DNA from: Demequina pelophila
Lineage (GTDB): Bacteria; Actinomycetota; Actinomycetes; Actinomycetales; Demequinaceae
Assembly (NCBI RefSeq): GCF_000971175.1
Contig: NZ_BBLY01000001.1
Span: 545,709 to 609,708, forward strand
DNA: 64,000 bases
Direction of reading: 5' to 3'
Made by a program: the position numbers and the translations under genes. The notes under the pieces are model-generated. The model was not told the origin of the DNA, ran no database searches, and saw only the letters and a program-made list of their open reading frames with translations. Positions 1 through 9,036 of the stretch are shown piece by piece. Positions within the stretch are counted from its first letter, which is position 1. Every line of letters begins with the position of its first letter.

Positions 1-903
1 GTGCGGGGCGTCGCACGAGGTGGCGTGCCTGCCCAGCCAGCCCAGTGCATCGGCCGTCATCTGCTGGGCCGTCCGGGTGTCCGACTCCGGCCCGTTGTCC
101 CTGCGCGCACGGAAGGCGGCCTTCTTGAAGCCGTCGACCGCCGCGATGAGCGGCGCCGCGGTCAACGGGTCGAGCAGCGCCTCGAGCTTCACCATGCCGT
201 CCCGCTGCTCGTGGAGCACGGCGAAGCGGCGGCGGTAGAGGTCCTCCTGCTGCTCCTCGGCGTTCTCGACCGGCGTGAGGTCCGCGGTCGCCTTGGCGAC
301 CAGTTGCCGCACCGAGCGCAGCGGCAGCCCCGTCGCCTTCTTGACCAGCACCTGCTCCACCGCCGTCAGCGGCAGCGCGCCCAGCCGGGTCTTGCGGGCC
401 CGCGGGTCCACGCGAAGCCCGGTCGCCTCACGCGCCTCGGGGTGGAGCATGAGCACCTCCTCGACCAGCACGCCCGCGTCGGGGCTCAGCTCGCCGCGCT
501 CGAGCGCGGCGGCCAGGAACGGCAGGACCGGACCCTTCTTCTCCCCTGCCCCGCCACCGGGCGGGGTCTTGGACTGCGACCCGGCCCCCGCATCGTTCCT
601 TGCCTGCCTGATCCGCTCGCCGACGCGGCGCAGTCGCTCGGCCTCCGCCTTGGTGCCGCCGGACGCGGCGGCGTTGAGGTCGTCGGCGGTGCGGAAGCCG
701 TTGCGGCGCGCGAGGCCGGCAGCCCCGTTCTTGGACCGCTCCGAGACGTCCGCGTTCACCATCGCGAGGAGCACGTCGAGCTCGCGCCGGCTCGCGACGA
801 TGTCCCGCTGCAGCAGGAGCAGCTCCTTCTCCGGCAGCGCGCTCGCCTCCAGCACCCGCGCGCGGAGCTGCGCGATGGTGTCGGTGGCGGTCGGATCGGC
901 CAT
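1..903 (-). CDS. DUF222 (13E12 repeat) family protein, HNH part outside window (partial)
   Basis: The frame is open from ATG at 903 to the window edge, giving 301 codons without a stop, so the C-terminus lies outside. The visible protein starts MADPTATDTIAQLRARVLEA and is a charged helical domain with an N-terminal region rich in LPEKELLLLQRDIV, then a Gly/Lys-rich linker near residues 120-140, then a helical block containing the segment HEQRDGMVKLEALLDP near residue 250. This layout is that of the DUF222/13E12 proteins that in actinobacteria usually carry a C-terminal HNH nuclease motif. The HNH motif itself cannot be seen here. These genes are multicopy and often accessory; function is not established. 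No strong Shine-Dalgarno (SD) sequence precedes the ATG. Confidence 0.75.
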   Translation of the reverse strand, partial: MADPTATDTIAQLRARVLEASALPEKELLLLQRDIVASRRELDVLLAMVNADVSERSKNGAAGLARRNGFRTADDLNAAASGGTKAEAERLRRVGERIRQARNDAGAGSQSKTPPGGGAGEKKGPVLPFLAAALERGELSPDAGVLVEEVLMLHPEAREATGLRVDPRARKTRLGALPLTAVEQVLVKKATGLPLRSVRQLVAKATADLTPVENAEEQQEDLYRRRFAVLHEQRDGMVKLEALLDPLTAAPLIAAVDGFKKAAFRARRDNGPESDTRTAQQMTADALGWLGRHATSCDAPH

Positions 904-1138
904 GACTCAAGTCAACTACGAGGGTCTGACACTGAACCGGACATACCGGACACGCCTTGGGGAGAACTTTCCAAGGGACGATGCGCGGGTCGCCACAGCG
1001 CCCGGGTCACCCCAGCGCGCGGGCCACCCGGGCGCCCAAGCCCGCCCACGCATCGGCCCGGGCCAGGCCCCACCACGAAGCGAAACGCCCGGCCCCGCCC
1101 CCGAAGAACGGAGGCAGGCGCCGGGCGCCCACAAAGAG

Positions 1139-1561
1139 TCAGGAGTCCGACGGCAGCGCCGGCGCCTCCCGCACGATCGCCCCGAGCACGCCGTTCACAA
1201 AGGAAGGCGAGTCGTCGGTCGACAGCTCCTTGGCCAGCTCCACGGCCTCGGAGATGGCCACGTTCGCGGGCACGTCCGCGGCCTTCAGGATCTCCCAGGT
1301 CGCGATGCGCAGCAGCGCACGGTCCACCGCGGGCATGCGCGGCAGGGTCCAGTCGGGCGAGTGCTGCTGGACGAGCGCGTTGATCTCGACCCACCAGCGG
1401 GCGACGCCGCGGACGATCTCCTCGGAGTACGCGGGCAGCGGCGTCTCACGGCCGGAGTTCCGCAGGCGGTCCTCCAGGACGTCGACAGCGTTGACCCCGC
1501 GCTGGTCGGCCTCGAAGAGGACGTCGAGGGCGCGCTTGCGGGCCTTGGTCCGGGCTCCCAC
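1139..1561 (-). CDS. nusB: Transcription antitermination factor NusB
   Basis: 140 residues, the usual NusB length. The N-terminus GARTKARKRALDVLFEADQRG is the conserved Arg-rich RNA/NusE-binding helix, and the C-terminal half (NVAISEAVELAKELS, then SFVNGVLGAIVRE) is the family signature. With NusE (S10) it binds boxA RNA and supports antitermination of rRNA operons. The start is GTG at 1561; the efp stop codon overlaps it by one base (TAGTG), so the two are translationally coupled. It is the last gene of the aroC-aroK-aroB / aroQ-efp-nusB minus-strand block. Confidence 0.96.
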   Translation of the reverse strand: MGARTKARKRALDVLFEADQRGVNAVDVLEDRLRNSGRETPLPAYSEEIVRGVARWWVEINALVQQHSPDWTLPRMPAVDRALLRIATWEILKAADVPANVAISEAVELAKELSTDDSPSFVNGVLGAIVREAPALPSDS

Positions 1562-2124
1562 TAGTCGTTGACGCGACCCAGGTAGTCGCCGGACTCGGTG
1601 TTGACCTTGACCTTGGTGCCGGCCTCGAGGAACAGCGGCACCTGGATCTCCTTGCCGGTCTCGAGCGTGGCGGGCTTGGTGCCGCCCGAGGAGCGGTCGC
1701 CCTGCAGGCCGGGCTCCGTGTAGGTGACCTCGAGGACCACGGACGCGGGCAGCTCGAGGAAGATCGGGTTGCCGTTGTGCGAGCCGATGGTGGCGGACTC
1801 GTTCTCGAGCAGGAAGTCGGTCGCGTTGCCCATGACGGCGGGCGAGACGGGCACCTGGTCGAAGGTGTTCGGGTCCATGAACACGTACGAGGTGCCGTCG
1901 AAGTACAGGTACTGCATGTCGCGGCGGTCGACGGTCTCGAACTCGACCTTGGTGCCGGCGTTGAAGGTCTTGTCGACCACCTTGCCGGACAGGACGTTCT
2001 TGAGCTTGGTGCGGACGAACGCGCCGCCCTTGCCGGGCTTCACGTGCTGGAACTCGAGGACGGACCAGAGGTTGCCGTCGAGGTTGAGCACGGAGCCGTT
2101 CTTGATGTCGTTCGAGGTCGCCAC
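1561..2124 (-). CDS. efp: Translation elongation factor EF-P
   Basis: 187 residues, standard for EF-P. Domain I carries the tip loop KPGKGGAF with Lys32 at the position that enters the ribosomal peptidyl-transferase centre; the protein rescues ribosomes stalled on polyproline. The KOW-like domain I and two OB folds follow, ending [12 protein letters not shown]. The start is GTG at 2124, supported by an AAGGAA SD about 8 bases upstream and by the canonical N-terminus (V/M)ATSNDIKNG. No gene for a tip-lysine modification enzyme is visible in this window, so the modification state is unknown. The longer open frame upstream of the GTG overlaps aroQ and is not used. Confidence 0.97.
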   Translation of the reverse strand: MATSNDIKNGSVLNLDGNLWSVLEFQHVKPGKGGAFVRTKLKNVLSGKVVDKTFNAGTKVEFETVDRRDMQYLYFDGTSYVFMDPNTFDQVPVSPAVMGNATDFLLENESATIGSHNGNPIFLELPASVVLEVTYTEPGLQGDRSSGGTKPATLETGKEIQVPLFLEAGTKVKVNTESGDYLGRVND

Positions 2125-2168
2125 GGTATGCAGTTCCTTAAGTTTCGGGTGGAAGTCCGCAGACGATT

Positions 2169-2612
2169 CTAGCCGACCCGCCGCGCCACGGCCTCGAGCG
2201 CCAGGCGGTAGCCGTCGACGCCCAGGCCGGCGATCGTGCCGGTCGCGACGCCCGAGATCACCGACACGTGCCGGAACTCCTCGCGCGCCATCGGATTGGA
2301 GATGTGCACCTCGATGAGGGTGAGCCCGGCGTCGGTCACCATGGTGCAGGCGTCCCTTAGCGCGATCGAGTAGTGCGTGAACGCGGCCGGGTTGAGGACC
2401 ACGTGCACCTGGTCGTCGACGGCGGTGTGCATCCACTCGACCAGGTCGGCCTCCTCGTTGGACTGGCCCACCTCGACCTCGAGACCGAGCCCCTCCGCCC
2501 AGGCGACCACCATGTCGACGAGTTCCGCATGCGTCGTGGTGCCGTACTTGTCCGGCTCGCGCGTGCCCAGCCGGTTGAGATTCGGGCCGTTGACCACCAT
2601 CACCTTTGCCAT
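2169..2612 (-). CDS. aroQ: Type II 3-dehydroquinate dehydratase
   Basis: 147 residues, the typical size of the dodecameric type II enzyme that converts 3-dehydroquinate to 3-dehydroshikimate. The N-terminal signature [17 protein letters not shown] contains the catalytic Arg18 and Tyr23; [16 protein letters not shown] and [15 protein letters not shown] supply the Asn, His and substrate-binding residues. The ATG at 2612 is preceded by TAGGGT with only six bases between, so transcription would begin at the A of the ATG and the mRNA may be leaderless. It is separated from aroB by the toxin-antitoxin pair, so it has its own promoter. Confidence 0.97.
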   Translation of the reverse strand: MAKVMVVNGPNLNRLGTREPDKYGTTTHAELVDMVVAWAEGLGLEVEVGQSNEEADLVEWMHTAVDDQVHVVLNPAAFTHYSIALRDACTMVTDAGLTLIEVHISNPMAREEFRHVSVISGVATGTIAGLGVDGYRLALEAVARRVG

Positions 2613-2618
2613 GCGATC

Positions 2619-2624
2619 ACCCTA
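2619..2624 (-). promoter_or_regulatory. -10 hexamer TAGGGT of aroQ, positioned for a leaderless mRNA
   Basis: On the minus strand TAGGGT (TANNNT type) ends seven bases before the A of the aroQ ATG. Actinobacterial transcripts usually start 6-8 bases after this hexamer, which puts the start at the initiation codon. No SD is present in the gap. This is a motif match, not mapped. Confidence 0.5.
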
Positions 2625-2726
2625 GCGGTGGGGCCTGACATTGGACGATGCCCGGGCCGGGTTGGGGATGGACCGGGGACGATGCGTCGGTCGGTTTGCG
2701 CCTCGCCCGCACCAATACCCTCGCGC

Positions 2727-2742
2727 TAGAATTATGTACATG
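2727..2742 (+). promoter_or_regulatory. -10 hexamer and TGTACA operator of the toxin-antitoxin pair
   Basis: TAGAAT (2727-2732) lies seven bases upstream of the ATG at 2740, a leaderless arrangement. Between them is the perfect palindrome ATGTACAT (2734-2741), whose core TGTACA is the hexamer I recall as bound by the YefM antitoxin in its own operator in E. coli. A repressor bound there would cover both the transcription start and the start codon. An alternative in-frame ATG lies at 2734. Confidence 0.55.
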
Positions 2743-3024
2743 ACAGTGCTATCCGTCGCAGACGCCCGCGCATCGCTGAGCAAGCACATCGACTCCGCCG
2801 AGCGCACCCACGAGCGGTTCGAGATCACCCGCAACGGCGCCCGGGTGGCCGTCCTCCTCAGCGCAGACGACTATGACTCTCTGATCGAGACCGTGGACGT
2901 TCTCAGCAACCCCGACGAGGTCGCTGCCGTGAACGCGGCCCTCGCGGATCTCAAAGCGGGCGACGTGTCTTCCGCGGATGAGGTGCGTGCCGCGCTGATC
3001 GCACGCGGGCGCCTCGCCGGATGA
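2740..3024 (+). CDS. Phd/YefM family antitoxin
   Basis: 94 residues. The N-terminus TVLSVADARASLSKHIDSAE and the following RNGARVAVLLSADDYDSLIETVDVL are the Phd/YefM DNA-binding fold; the C-terminal third is Ala/Glu-rich and would wrap the toxin. Its stop overlaps the toxin start by four bases (ATGA, 3021-3024), the normal coupling of type II pairs. The start at 2740 is chosen because the -10 hexamer and operator immediately upstream leave no room for a leader. The pair sits between aroQ and aroB on the opposite strand, an insertion in an otherwise conserved gene row. Confidence 0.88.
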   Translation: MTVLSVADARASLSKHIDSAERTHERFEITRNGARVAVLLSADDYDSLIETVDVLSNPDEVAAVNAALADLKAGDVSSADEVRAALIARGRLAG

Positions 3025-3296
3025 CCCAACCGTACGAAGTCGTCTTCACCCGCAGCGCCCGGCGCGCACTCGAGACGACCCTGCCCGAGTCCGTCGCGGC
3101 GGCAGCGTTCGAGTTCATCATCGGCCCGCTCGCCGGCAATCCGCGGCGCGTCGGCAAGCCTCTGCGCGAGCCGCTCGCACCCATGTACTCGGCGCGCCGA
3201 GGCGAGTACAGAGTGCTCTACCTGATCGAAGACGCCCGGCTCGTCATTGAGATCGTGACCGTCACGCACCGTCGTGACGCCTACAGAAGCCGCTAG
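3021..3296 (+). CDS. RelE/ParE family toxin
   Basis: 91 residues. The protein begins YEVVFTRSARRALE and ends RRGEYRVLYLIEDARLVIEIVTVTHRRDAYR, the RelE beta-sheet with the basic and Tyr residues that in RelE-type mRNA interferases contact A-site mRNA. PLREPLAPMYSARRGEYR is the usual central loop. It most resembles the RelE toxins that pair with YefM-like antitoxins in mycobacteria. Ribosome-dependent mRNA cleavage is expected from the family but not proven. Translation is coupled to the antitoxin by ATGA. Confidence 0.87.
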   Translation: MTQPYEVVFTRSARRALETTLPESVAAAAFEFIIGPLAGNPRRVGKPLREPLAPMYSARRGEYRVLYLIEDARLVIEIVTVTHRRDAYRSR

Positions 3297-3351
3297 GCGA
3301 CGCGACACCGCACTGGCTGCACGCGGCCGCCTTCAGAGCTGAAGCAGCGCC

Positions 3352-4449
3352 CTACGCACTCACGGCGTCGTACGCACCCAGCACCAGGGCCGGGTCCGGC
3401 CCCTCGAGCCGCACCGGGTTTCCGATCCCGGCGAGCACCACGAAGCGCAGCAGGTCGCCGCGGGTCTTCTTGTCGCGCCGCATCGCGGTCGACAGGGCAT
3501 CCCAGCGGCCGCCGGCATAGGTCACCGGCAGTCCCAGCGAGGACAGCACGGACCGATGCCGGGCCACCTCCTCCTCGGACAGTCGCCCGGCCAGGTGCGC
3601 GAGTTCGGCGGCGAACACCATGCCCACGGAGACGGCCGAGCCGTGCCGCCACTGGTAGCGCTCGGTGTACTCGATCGCGTGGCCGAAGGTGTGGCCGTAG
3701 TTGAGGATCTCGCGCAGGTGGGACTCCTTGAGGTCCTGCGAGACCACGTCGGCCTTCACTGCCACGGCCTTGGTGATGAGCTCGACCAACACGTCCCGAG
3801 CGTCAGGCGACAGCGCCCCGTCCTCCTGCACCCGCAGCAGCTCCACATTGGCCTCGACCAGGTCCAGAATCGACAGGTCCCGGATGAAGCCGCACTTGAC
3901 CACCTCGGCGAGGCCCGCGGCCAGGTCCAGGCGCGGCAGCGTGTCCAAAGTCAGAACGTCGCACCACACCGACAGCGGCTCGTGGAAGGCACCCACGAGG
4001 TTCTTACCCTCGGCGGTGTTGATGCCGGTCTTGCCGCCCACGGCGGCATCGACCATCGCCAGCAGCGTCGTCGGCACCTGGATCACCGACACCCCGCGCA
4101 GCCACGTCGCCGCCACGAACCCGGCGAGGTCCGTCACGGCTCCCCCGCCCAGGCCGATCACCACGTCCGAGCGCGTGAAGTCCGACTTGCCGAGCACCTG
4201 CCAGCAGAAGGAGAGCACCTCGGCGGTCTTGCCGGCCTCGGCGTCGGGCACCTCCGCGATGACGACGGTCAGCCCGCGCGCGTCGAGCAGCACACGCAGC
4301 TCCTCCACCCGCGCCCGCAACGGCGCCGAGCACACGATCAGGACCCGCGCGGCGCCCGAAGGCACCGACGCGGCCACGGACTCCAGCAGCCCCTCCCCCA
4401 CGGTCACCGTGTAGGGCGAGGCGGTGCGGACGTCGATGGTGCGGGTCAT
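3352..4449 (-). CDS. aroB: 3-dehydroquinate synthase
   Basis: 365 residues. It makes 3-dehydroquinate from DAHP using NAD+ and a divalent metal. The NAD-binding segment GLGGGAVTDLAGFVAATWLRG, the metal-binding Glu in AAGLAEVVKCGFI, and the His residues in LNYGHTFGHAIE and RHGSAVSVGM are all present. The start ATG at 4449 overlaps the aroK stop (ATGA), so aroC-aroK-aroB are translated as one coupled run. Confidence 0.97.
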   Translation of the reverse strand: MTRTIDVRTASPYTVTVGEGLLESVAASVPSGAARVLIVCSAPLRARVEELRVLLDARGLTVVIAEVPDAEAGKTAEVLSFCWQVLGKSDFTRSDVVIGLGGGAVTDLAGFVAATWLRGVSVIQVPTTLLAMVDAAVGGKTGINTAEGKNLVGAFHEPLSVWCDVLTLDTLPRLDLAAGLAEVVKCGFIRDLSILDLVEANVELLRVQEDGALSPDARDVLVELITKAVAVKADVVSQDLKESHLREILNYGHTFGHAIEYTERYQWRHGSAVSVGMVFAAELAHLAGRLSEEEVARHRSVLSSLGLPVTYAGGRWDALSTAMRRDKKTRGDLLRFVVLAGIGNPVRLEGPDPALVLGAYDAVSA

Positions 4450-5015
4450 GCGAGCTCCTCGGCGATGTGGCGGGCGATCTGCCCCGGCGTCATCTTGTCG
4501 GTCGACACGGTCAGGGTCGCGAGGCGCTCGTAGATGGGCCGGCGGGCCGCCATGAGGTCCAGCCACTGCTTGCGCGGGTTTCCCACCAGTAGCGGACGCG
4601 CCGCGTTGAGCCCCACCCGCGGCGCCGCCGCGGCCAGGGACACGTCGAGAAACACCACGCAGCCCCCGGAGGCCGCGTAGGAAGAAAGCAGATCCTGGGT
4701 CGCGGGAGAAAGAATCGCCCCACCACCCAACGAAACGACCCCAGACTCGGTCACCAGCGCATCGGCCACCGCCTCGCGCTCCATCTCCCGGAACACGGCC
4801 TCGCCGTCCTCGAGGAAGATGTCGGAGACGCGCTTGCCCGCGCGCAGCTCGATGTCCGCGTCCGTGTCCCGCCGCGACACGTTCCACGTGCGCGCGAGCG
4901 ACTTGGCGACGGTTGACTTGCCGGACCCGGGCGGGCCCATGAGCACGGCACGCGGCCGCACCGCGGCCGAAGCGCCGGACCCCGAGGCAGCCGAGGAGAG
5001 CACCCCCGCCGTCAC
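4446..5015 (-). CDS. aroK: Shikimate kinase
   Basis: About 189 residues. Walker A GPPGSGKS, the shikimate-binding DTDADIE, the glycine triplet SLGGGAI and the LID region [21 protein letters not shown] identify the enzyme that phosphorylates shikimate at O3. GTG at 5015 is chosen because it overlaps the aroC stop as GTGA, matching the coupling seen downstream; GTG at 5003 is an in-frame alternative, and neither has a strong SD. The first 20 residues are an Ala/Ser-rich extension before the P-loop strand. Confidence 0.93.
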   Translation of the reverse strand: MTAGVLSSAASGSGASAAVRPRAVLMGPPGSGKSTVAKSLARTWNVSRRDTDADIELRAGKRVSDIFLEDGEAVFREMEREAVADALVTESGVVSLGGGAILSPATQDLLSSYAASGGCVVFLDVSLAAAAPRVGLNAARPLLVGNPRKQWLDLMAARRPIYERLATLTVSTDKMTPGQIARHIAEELA

Positions 5016-6199
5016 CGCAGGTGCTCGGGGATCGCGGCCAGGTACGCCTCGATGTTCCGACGCACCTCGCCCACGGAGTCGCCGCCGAACTTCTCGAGCA
5101 CCGCATCGGCCACCGTGAGCGCGACCATCGCCTGCGCGACCACGGCCGCGGGCGCCACGGCGCACACGTCGGAGCGCTGGTGGATGGCCTTGGCGGGCTC
5201 GCCGGTCGCGGCGTCGATGGTGTCGAGCGCGCGGGGCACGGTGGAGATGGGCTTCATCGCGGCGCGCACGCGGAGGGGCTCGCCGTTGGTCATGCCGCCC
5301 TCGACGCCGCCGGCGCGGTTGGTCCTTCGGCGGACCCCACCCTCGGCCGCGTACTCGATCTCGTCGTGCGCCACGGAGCCACGGCGCGCGGCGGTCCGGA
5401 ACCCGTCGCCCACCTCGACGCCCTTGATGGCCTGGATGCCCATGAGCGCGGCCGCGAGGCGCGCGTCCAGCCGGCGGTCCCAGTGCACGTGCGAGCCGAG
5501 CCCCACGGGCAGGCCGTACGCGACCACCTCGACCACGCCGCCCAGCGTGTCGCCGTCCTGCTGGCACTGGTCGATCTCCGCAATCATCGCGGCGGAGGTC
5601 TCCGCGTGGAAGCAGCGGATGGGGTCCTCGTCCAGCGCAGCGGTAGCCGATGCAGGAGGCAGCGGCGCGTCCTCCGGCACAGCCACGGGCCCCACCTGGA
5701 CGGTGTGCGACACGAGCCGGACACCGGCGGCCTGCGCGAGGAAGGCCTCGGCCACCGTCCCCAGCGCCACGCGCGCGGCGGTCTCACGGGCGGACGCGCG
5801 CTCCAGCACCGGCCGGGCGTCCTCGAAGTCGTACTTGGCCATGCCCACCAGGTCGGCGTGGCCGGGGCGGGGCCGGGTGAGCGCGGCGGCGCGCGCGCCG
5901 GTCAGTTGCTCCGCGGGCACGGGGTCCGCGTTCATCACGGTCTCCCACTTGGGCCACTCGGTGTTCCCCACCATGACGGCGACGGGCCCGCCCTGCGACA
6001 CGCCGTGGCGCACGCCGCCCAGGATGGTGACCTGGTCCTGCTCGAACTTCATGCGGGCCCCGCGGCCATACCCCAGGCGACGGCGCGCGAGCGCGTCCTG
6101 GATCTCCTGCGTCGTGACCTCCACGCCGGAGGGCAGCCCCTCGAGCGTGCCGACCAGCGCCGGGCCGTGCGATTCCCCTGCGGTGAGCCATCTGAGCAT
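5012..6199 (-). CDS. aroC: Chorismate synthase
   Basis: 395 residues. It removes phosphate from EPSP to give chorismate and needs reduced FMN. The N-terminus [17 protein letters not shown], the [15 protein letters not shown] segment, [15 protein letters not shown] and the FMN-site [16 protein letters not shown] are diagnostic. ATG at 6199 fits the family N-terminus; a second ATG at 6208 would add three residues. This is the first gene of the aroC-aroK-aroB run; the pilus cluster lies immediately upstream, ended by its own terminator. Confidence 0.97.
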   Translation of the reverse strand: MLRWLTAGESHGPALVGTLEGLPSGVEVTTQEIQDALARRRLGYGRGARMKFEQDQVTILGGVRHGVSQGGPVAVMVGNTEWPKWETVMNADPVPAEQLTGARAAALTRPRPGHADLVGMAKYDFEDARPVLERASARETAARVALGTVAEAFLAQAAGVRLVSHTVQVGPVAVPEDAPLPPASATAALDEDPIRCFHAETSAAMIAEIDQCQQDGDTLGGVVEVVAYGLPVGLGSHVHWDRRLDARLAAALMGIQAIKGVEVGDGFRTAARRGSVAHDEIEYAAEGGVRRRTNRAGGVEGGMTNGEPLRVRAAMKPISTVPRALDTIDAATGEPAKAIHQRSDVCAVAPAAVVAQAMVALTVADAVLEKFGGDSVGEVRRNIEAYLAAIPEHLR

Positions 6200-6252
6200 G
6201 ACCGCCATTGTTCCACGGGTGCCCGGGGACGATGCGCGGGCCGGGGACACGC

Positions 6253-6286
6253 CGAAAGGCGCCGCCCGGATGGGCGACGCCTTTCG
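6253..6286 (-). terminator. Terminator of the pilus cluster
   Basis: Arms 6253-6267 and 6272-6286 pair over 15 positions with one mismatch around a four-base loop. It lies just past the stop of the last pil gene (6310) and before the aroC start, separating the two units. There is no clear U-run on the minus strand. Confidence 0.6.
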
Positions 6287-6309
6287 ATTGGGGATCCGGA
6301 CTTGGCCTG

Positions 6310-7173
6310 CTACGCGCCGGGCTGCGCGGGCGAGTTCGGCACGCCGCGGAAGACCGACTCGGTCGGCACCGACGCAGGCTCACCGAGCGACTCATCGAGA
6401 ATCGAGGTATCCGCATCAAGCACATACATGAGTGCCCGGATGGTGGTCTGCACGTCGCCGTCCTGGGCATCCGAGACCCCAGCGATGGCGCCCGAAGACC
6501 CGGCGCGAGCGACCTGGAGCACGGAATAGACCTGGAACAACGGCTGGTTCGAGTCGGCGAGGTACTCGAGGAACCGATGCGTCTCCTCAGGCGTGCCCAC
6601 CACGTTGAGCTCGTATTCGACGGCCCGCAAGTCGCTGACCACGGGGCCGGTGGTGGACGTCGCCGCCACCACAGGTGTCCATCCGCTCGGCACCGCCGCA
6701 GCATTCTCGCCCTCGGCGGCCGCGTCACCGGCCGTGCTCGCGGTCTGGGTGGACGCGACCGGACCCAGCTGGAACAGCGCCGCAACCTCATCTGCGGCGA
6801 GCGTGCCGGATTCGGCCTCCCATCCGTCGATCTGGCTGCCCGTGGACTGGCCGTACGACACGAGCTCGACGCGGCTCTCCTCGAGGCCGGCCCACAGACG
6901 GTCGCGCAGCGCGGGCACGTTCAGTCGTGCCGGGGCGTGGAGCGACACAACCTGCGCCGTCTGGTCCGCGTCGGCAAGCTTCACCTCCCACTCGTCGAGA
7001 AGCGCGGATTTCGCGTTGACCTGCTCGGTGTTGGCCTCGATGGCCGCCGTTTGACGGTCAAACTCTCCCGCCTCGTCGAGTTGCGGCTTGACGCCAAAGA
7101 ACCAGCCGAGCAAGAGCACGGCGACAACTCCGAGTGCGGAGAGCGCCACGATGGGTGCATATCGAGAATTCAT
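6310..7173 (-). CDS. pilO: Type IV pilus inner-membrane protein, PilO-like
   Basis: 287 residues. A short N-terminus is followed by one membrane helix (about residues 7-27), a coiled-coil stretch ([22 protein letters not shown]) and a larger extracytoplasmic domain ending with a ferredoxin-like fold typical of PilO ([21 protein letters not shown]). An Ala/Thr/Glu-rich spacer sits near residues 140-165. PilO pairs with PilN to link the cytoplasmic PilM ring to the pilus. It follows pilN with a four-base gap and is the last gene of the cluster. Assignment rests on position and topology more than on sequence. Confidence 0.82.
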   Translation of the reverse strand: MNSRYAPIVALSALGVVAVLLLGWFFGVKPQLDEAGEFDRQTAAIEANTEQVNAKSALLDEWEVKLADADQTAQVVSLHAPARLNVPALRDRLWAGLEESRVELVSYGQSTGSQIDGWEAESGTLAADEVAALFQLGPVASTQTASTAGDAAAEGENAAAVPSGWTPVVAATSTTGPVVSDLRAVEYELNVVGTPEETHRFLEYLADSNQPLFQVYSVLQVARAGSSGAIAGVSDAQDGDVQTTIRALMYVLDADTSILDESLGEPASVPTESVFRGVPNSPAQPGA

Positions 7174-7177
7174 GGTC

Positions 7178-7918
7178 CTAGCCCTCCTCGCCCGAGTCCT
7201 GCTCGGCGTCCACTGCTTCGTCGGGCTCGGTGAGAGCGCCGATCCCAGAGATCGCGCTTGCCGGGATGAAGCGCTGCTGCAGCAACGTGTCGGTCAGGAC
7301 GCCCGTCGCGTCCACCGCGTAGTACGTGTCCGCACCATCGCCCGCGTAGGCCTCGACCGTGCCACGGACGTTCGCCAGGCCCGGAATCGCGTCGAGCCGG
7401 CTGATCAACGCGGTCGCCGTGTCGAAGGACGTGGCCCGAGCGGTGATGGTGACGGTACCCACACCGTTGCCGTAGACGTCCGACTCGTGCTCGCCCAGGA
7501 CGTCCCCGGAAGCGTTGGGGCCGACCACCTGGAACTGGTCCACACCCGTGTCCGCATCCATGGCGGACTGGATCGCGGCCGTCAACTGGGCGTAGTCGAT
7601 GTCGCCGTAATCGATCTGGGCGAGGGCGTACTCCTCGCGCTCCGCGGCCTTCACCTGCTCGTAGATGTCGATCTTGGCGTCGCGTGCGTTCACCGCGGCG
7701 AGCTCCGCCTGAGCGGCTTCGTTCCGGGCGTTCTCGGAAGAGTTCTTCTCGAACATCCCCCACGCATAGCCGGCGCCTGCGACACCGACGGCGGCCACCA
7801 CGGCGAGGGCCGACAGGGTTTGCACCCGTCGCAGCGTCTTCTGCTCCGCGATCTCGACGGGGATCAGGTTGACCGCGGCAAGCCCCGGGGCTCCGTACTT
7901 CTGGGCGATCGGATTCAC
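7178..7918 (-). CDS. pilN: Type IV pilus assembly protein PilN-like
   Basis: 246 residues. The cytoplasmic N-terminus carries AVNLIPVEI, the short conserved motif by which PilN binds PilM, followed by a membrane helix (about 35-55) and a coiled-coil plus ferredoxin-like external domain (GTVTITARATSFDTATALISRLDAIPG). The C-terminus is acidic (DEAVDAEQDSGEEG). The GTG start at 7918 overlaps the pilM stop as GTGA, so it is coupled to its partner. Confidence 0.86.
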   Translation of the reverse strand: MNPIAQKYGAPGLAAVNLIPVEIAEQKTLRRVQTLSALAVVAAVGVAGAGYAWGMFEKNSSENARNEAAQAELAAVNARDAKIDIYEQVKAAEREEYALAQIDYGDIDYAQLTAAIQSAMDADTGVDQFQVVGPNASGDVLGEHESDVYGNGVGTVTITARATSFDTATALISRLDAIPGLANVRGTVEAYAGDGADTYYAVDATGVLTDTLLQQRFIPASAISGIGALTEPDEAVDAEQDSGEEG

Positions 7919-8973
7919 TTCACACCTCCGGCCGCAAGGCCAATCGCTGTCGCAAACTCGATCTCGCGTCCCTGAATCGGGCCGGTGTCTGCCTTCTTGC
8001 CAATACGGATGCCCTGGAGCGGGTCTCCGATCATCACCGGCAGGCGGGTGGCGCTGGCGAGTGCCTGGCCGAAGCCCTGCAACTGGCTGCCTCCCCCAGT
8101 GAGCACGATCCGCGCCACAGCGGCTCCCGGGTTGCCGCTCGCGAAGTACACGAGCGTGTTGCGAACGGACTCGATGAGGGGGCCCGTCGCGTGTTCCACC
8201 GCGTCGGCGACCACCTTGCGGTCCGGGTCCTCGGACCGCACCATGCCAACGGCACGCTTGGCCAACTCGGGATCCGCATTCTCGCCCTTGAGCGCCTGCG
8301 CAACCGCCTTCGTCCCGTCGTGCCCGCCATGCGGCATCGCGCGTACGAGGCGCACGGCGCCCGCCTGCGAGATCACGACGGTCGTGGTCTGGGCACCCAC
8401 GTCGACAAACGCAACGTTGTCCCGTGCGATATCGCCTCGACAGCCGATGCGCCACAAACCGAACGCCGAGTGATCCACCGCGGCGACCTTGACGCCCGCG
8501 GCGTGGAGCACGTCGGTAACGTCTCGCACGAGCGAACGTGGCGCCGCGACCAGGAGGCCGCGCAACGTCGCGCCGCCCTGGGCCTCGAACTCGGCGGTCG
8601 GATAGAAGTCCATGATGACGTCTTCCGCGGCCATGGGCAGTTGATCCTGCACGTGGAACGCGAGCGAGGATCGCACCTTGTCCATGGGCTGCGCCGGAAT
8701 GTCGACCTCGCGGACAACGATGCTTGGGGATCCGAGCCCGAGCACCACGTTCTTGCTGGACGGCTTCGCGTGTGCCCACGCCTCGCGCACCACCTGCGCT
8801 AGAGCCGATGGCTCCTCCACGACGCCACCCCGGATCACGCCCGGCGGCACTTCCGCCTCCCCGAAGGCAAGCAGGGTGGCTCCGTCACGCGGGTCGGCGC
8901 CCGAGCCGAGCTCGACCTCCGCAACGCGGACCGCGGACGCCCCCACGTCTACTGCGACCGTTCTAGTTCCCAC
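7915..8973 (-). CDS. pilM: Type IV pilus assembly protein PilM (actin-like ATPase)
   Basis: 352 residues, typical PilM. Actin-fold phosphate motifs are visible: DVGASAVRVAEVE near the N-terminus, VDVGAQTTTVVI mid-protein and LTGGGSQL in the adenosine region. FHVQDQLPM is the usual SHS2/1C-type segment. It forms the cytoplasmic ring of the pilus platform and binds the PilN tail. GTG at 8973 is preceded by AAAGGA at about 10 bases. It lies 63 bases after the prepilin peptidase gene. Confidence 0.93.
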   Translation of the reverse strand: MGTRTVAVDVGASAVRVAEVELGSGADPRDGATLLAFGEAEVPPGVIRGGVVEEPSALAQVVREAWAHAKPSSKNVVLGLGSPSIVVREVDIPAQPMDKVRSSLAFHVQDQLPMAAEDVIMDFYPTAEFEAQGGATLRGLLVAAPRSLVRDVTDVLHAAGVKVAAVDHSAFGLWRIGCRGDIARDNVAFVDVGAQTTTVVISQAGAVRLVRAMPHGGHDGTKAVAQALKGENADPELAKRAVGMVRSEDPDRKVVADAVEHATGPLIESVRNTLVYFASGNPGAAVARIVLTGGGSQLQGFGQALASATRLPVMIGDPLQGIRIGKKADTGPIQGREIEFATAIGLAAGGVK

Positions 8974-9036
8974 AGCTTCGTCCTTTCCACTCCACCCTCA
9001 GACCTGTATCGGCATACTCGCTCGTGTGCTCAACCC

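Noticed and set aside
3352-5106. Single 584-codon frame joining aroB with sequence upstream of it
   Set aside because: The upstream part is the antisense or off-frame of aroK; the normal aroB start at 4449 overlaps the aroK stop.
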